From: Lepisosteus oculatus
Lineage: Eukaryota > Chordata > Actinopteri > Semionotiformes > Lepisosteidae
Assembly: GCF_040954835.1 (NCBI RefSeq)
Contig: NC_090700.1
Coordinates: forward strand, 17,155,501-17,219,500
Direction of reading: 5' to 3'
DNA: 64,000 nucleotides
Below are positions 62,501-64,000 of the stretch, piece by piece; the stretch's first letter is position 1; each line of letters starts with the position of its first letter. A program made the translations under genes and the position numbers. The notes under the pieces were generated by a model. That model was not told where the DNA came from. It saw only the letters and a list, made by a program, of their open reading frames with translations, and did no database searches.

Positions 62501-62955
62501 CACTTATATAGCGCTTTTCTGGACACTCCACTCAAAGCCCTTTACAGGTAATGGGGACTCCCCTCCACCTCCACCAATGTGCAGCATCCACCTTTTTGTG
62601 GAGAATTGAGAATTGTATCATTTTATAGACTTCATAGCAGCATTGCATAACCGGTTCTTTTTTCCTTTCCAGTATGTAGTTAATAACTGCTTGTTCCTGT
62701 AGGAATATATTTATGGTTTGTCTGGTCTTTGCGATGTTTTTTTGCCTTCTCCAAATAAGGCCTTCAAGTACAACAGTTGTGGTGTAATGAGTTCTCCATA
62801 CTGCAGTTTTCAGGCCAAGCTATTGTTGTTTCAGGCACAAAGACAAGGAGCCCCCATTTGTCTCGCTGTGCCAGGAGCTGAGAGTGACAGATGAGGTGTG
62901 CAACCTGGCCTGGAAAATATGGGAGACGATGGTGGCCTCGGTGGATATTGTTCTT
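59565..62955 (+). CDS. RB1: Retinoblastoma protein, exons 1 and 2 (gene continues past the window)
   Basis: Exon 1 coding part 59565-59689 (donor AAAG|GTAACA) and exon 2 62835-62955 (acceptor TTTCAG, donor CTT|GTAAGT) join in phase 2 and end in phase 0, exactly as human RB1 exons 1 and 2 do. The start MPPK is the same as in human. Exon 2 carries 'EPPFVSLCQELRV', 'DEVCNLAWKIWE' and 'SVDIVL', matching the first helices of the RB N-terminal domain. The 82 residues seen are the disordered N-end and the start of that domain; the pocket that binds E2F and LxCxE proteins lies beyond the window. RB1 represses E2F-driven S-phase genes in the nucleus. The human Ala/Pro-rich tract is absent. An alternative donor at 59,662 gives the wrong phase and was not used. 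Confidence 0.9.
61552..61960 (-). repeat. LINE 3' end in RB1 intron 1, inverted
   Basis: Starts 'gattagataagatttaattg' and resembles the reversed 3' end of a fish non-LTR element; further on, words such as 'ggaacaaaggaatgtttgta' and 'gctgctgaactttggagc' fit the end of its reverse-transcriptase frame. A second copy with a similar start is at 63,803. Confidence 0.45.
62467..62600 (-). repeat. Retroposon end with (AAT)n in RB1 intron 1
   Basis: A trinucleotide run at 62,467-62,494 is followed by 'cttatatagcgcttttctgg' and 'ctttacaggtaatggggact', a very common fish repeat. Same layout as 33,121. Confidence 0.65.
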
Positions 62956-63016
62956 GTAAGTACTGGAGAGGAAATATGATACATGATGATATGGAAGCCA
63001 GTATCCTAAAGGTGCC

Positions 63017-63520
63017 TGTCAGTGCTACCACCTCTGTAGCCTGACTTTTCAGATCTCAGAAGTTAAGCAAAGCTAGGCCTGTTCACTGCTGGGTTTTGGA
63101 GACCTCCAAGGAAAACTGAGTTGCCAATGCAAGTGATGGTAGTGGACCACCAGGTGGCAGTCATTCCCCTGAGCCAGAATTTCCTAAGCAAAAGCACTGG
63201 GGACAGTGTTCTGTTATCCTTTAGAATACCTTAAGTTAAGGTTCCCCTGTCATTGTTCTAAAGAATGGGGGTGTTCACCCCAGTGTGTAATGCCTCAATT
63301 CCATGCTGGGCTTGTGCAATCTGACCTCCCTTAAGTTCCTTCTTATATTAATTGGTGAAGCTGTTTTTCACCTCTCCACATGATCTGCTGTGTAATGGGC
63401 TGCGGGCGCAGAATGACTGCCATCTATCACCCAGGTGGGACATTTCACTGGTGAATGAAGTGGATGTTGTCCTGTATGTGAAGTGTTTTAAGGTCTTTTT
63501 GAATGAAAGGTTCTAATGAA
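63017..63520 (+). repeat. 5S rRNA-derived SINE (SINE3 class) in RB1 intron 2
   Basis: The head follows 5S rRNA: a part like 'taccacct', then 'agatctcagaagttaagcaa', then 'aggcctgttcactgctgggt', 'ggagacctccaagga'. The order and spacing match the 5S gene with substitutions. A long body follows, ending 'gtgaagtgttttaaggtctt' and 'tgaatgaaaggttct', the tail type shared with 53,225. 5S-headed SINEs are known from fish. Confidence 0.65.
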
Positions 63521-63802
63521 TGAGGCAAATTTGTATTTAAAAAAGTGTTGGTAAAATTCTGGTTATTAAACCATTTCAAGTGTAGAATTTTAGAACCAAA
63601 GGGTTTTCTGATTTTCATCCCTGCAGCACTGTAAATGTTTAAATATTTGATTCAGTTGCTATTTTGTTTTTCACTGTGCCAGTCAAATATGGTGCCACTC
63701 AGTACAATACCTCCTGCTTAGTCTGAATACCCTGTATTGGGGTGGCCTCACTGTAAATATAGCTAAAGGACAGTCTTGTTTATAAAACTTGACAACATTT
63801 AT

Positions 63803-64000
63803 TTAGATAAGATCACTTTATTAGCCATATACAATTTCTTGCATTAGGAATTTGTCTTTTCGCATACCCCAACTTGCTCTCCATGAGACACACAGAGAGG
63901 GAGAAAAGCTTGGGGTCAGAGCGCAGGGTCAGCCAGTGCCCAGTGGAGTAGGATTCCTCTGTTTGTTGGCTGCAGGATACAAACCAGCAACCTTCCAGCA
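63803..64000 (-). repeat. LINE 3' end in RB1 intron 2, inverted, cut by the window
   Basis: Begins 'agataagatcactttattag' then 'catatacaatttcttgcatt', the reversed 3' UTR of a fish LINE, and continues to the window edge. Confidence 0.5.

Larger units (their letters stand above)
59690..62834 (+). other. RB1: RB1 intron 1
   Basis: Spliced between GT at 59,690 and AG at 62,833-62,834. Besides the repeats listed separately it holds no recognisable exon; the open frames in its first 400 bases have no protein-like content. Confidence 0.6.

Noticed and set aside
1-64000. CRISPR array, operon or prokaryotic system
   Set aside because: No spaced direct repeats of that type; the window is clearly intron-bearing vertebrate DNA.

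Overview
The window looks like vertebrate nuclear DNA, most likely from a ray-finned fish outside the teleosts or near their base (gar-like). This placement is an inference. It rests on intron-rich genes that match human chromosome-13 genes, short introns, and a mixed repeat load: tRNA-derived and 5S-derived SINEs, CR1/L2-like LINE fragments, Tc1/mariner and hAT relics, and a solo LTR. I could not test the species by any search.

Layout. Positions 1-28,600 hold no gene that I can recognise. This part is AT-rich non-coding DNA with a decayed Tc1/mariner copy (about 60-860), SINE and LINE fragments, a solo LTR with a 4-bp target duplication (17,916-18,386), and a nearly complete but dead hAT element with an 8-bp target duplication (21,872-25,298). 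A few stretches look like possible conserved non-coding elements.

The right half carries four genes. NHLRC3 (minus strand, 29,180-34,384, 7 coding exons, 353 aa) is complete. CKAP2 (plus, 35,473-42,244, 8 coding exons, 578 aa) starts head-to-head with NHLRC3 across a 1.1-kb spacer holding four CCAAT boxes. NEK3 (plus, 46,652-57,749, 13 coding exons, 460 aa) is complete. RB1 (plus, from 59,565) enters with exons 1 and 2 and runs off the window. All exon borders were set by hand from splice sites, reading-phase agreement and similarity to the human proteins as I remember them.

Three of the four genes concern cell division: CKAP2 is a spindle protein with KEN degrons, NEK3 is a NIMA-type kinase, and RB1 is the G1/S repressor. 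NHLRC3 is an NHL-repeat protein of unclear role with an N-terminal hydrophobic segment. The most unusual points are a CKAP2 that appears to lack the central helical part of its C-terminal domain, a pair of KEN boxes 14 residues apart, an RB1 promoter whose ETS/ATF and E2F sites are kept but pushed apart, and a perfect 15-bp inverted repeat in the gene-poor left half.
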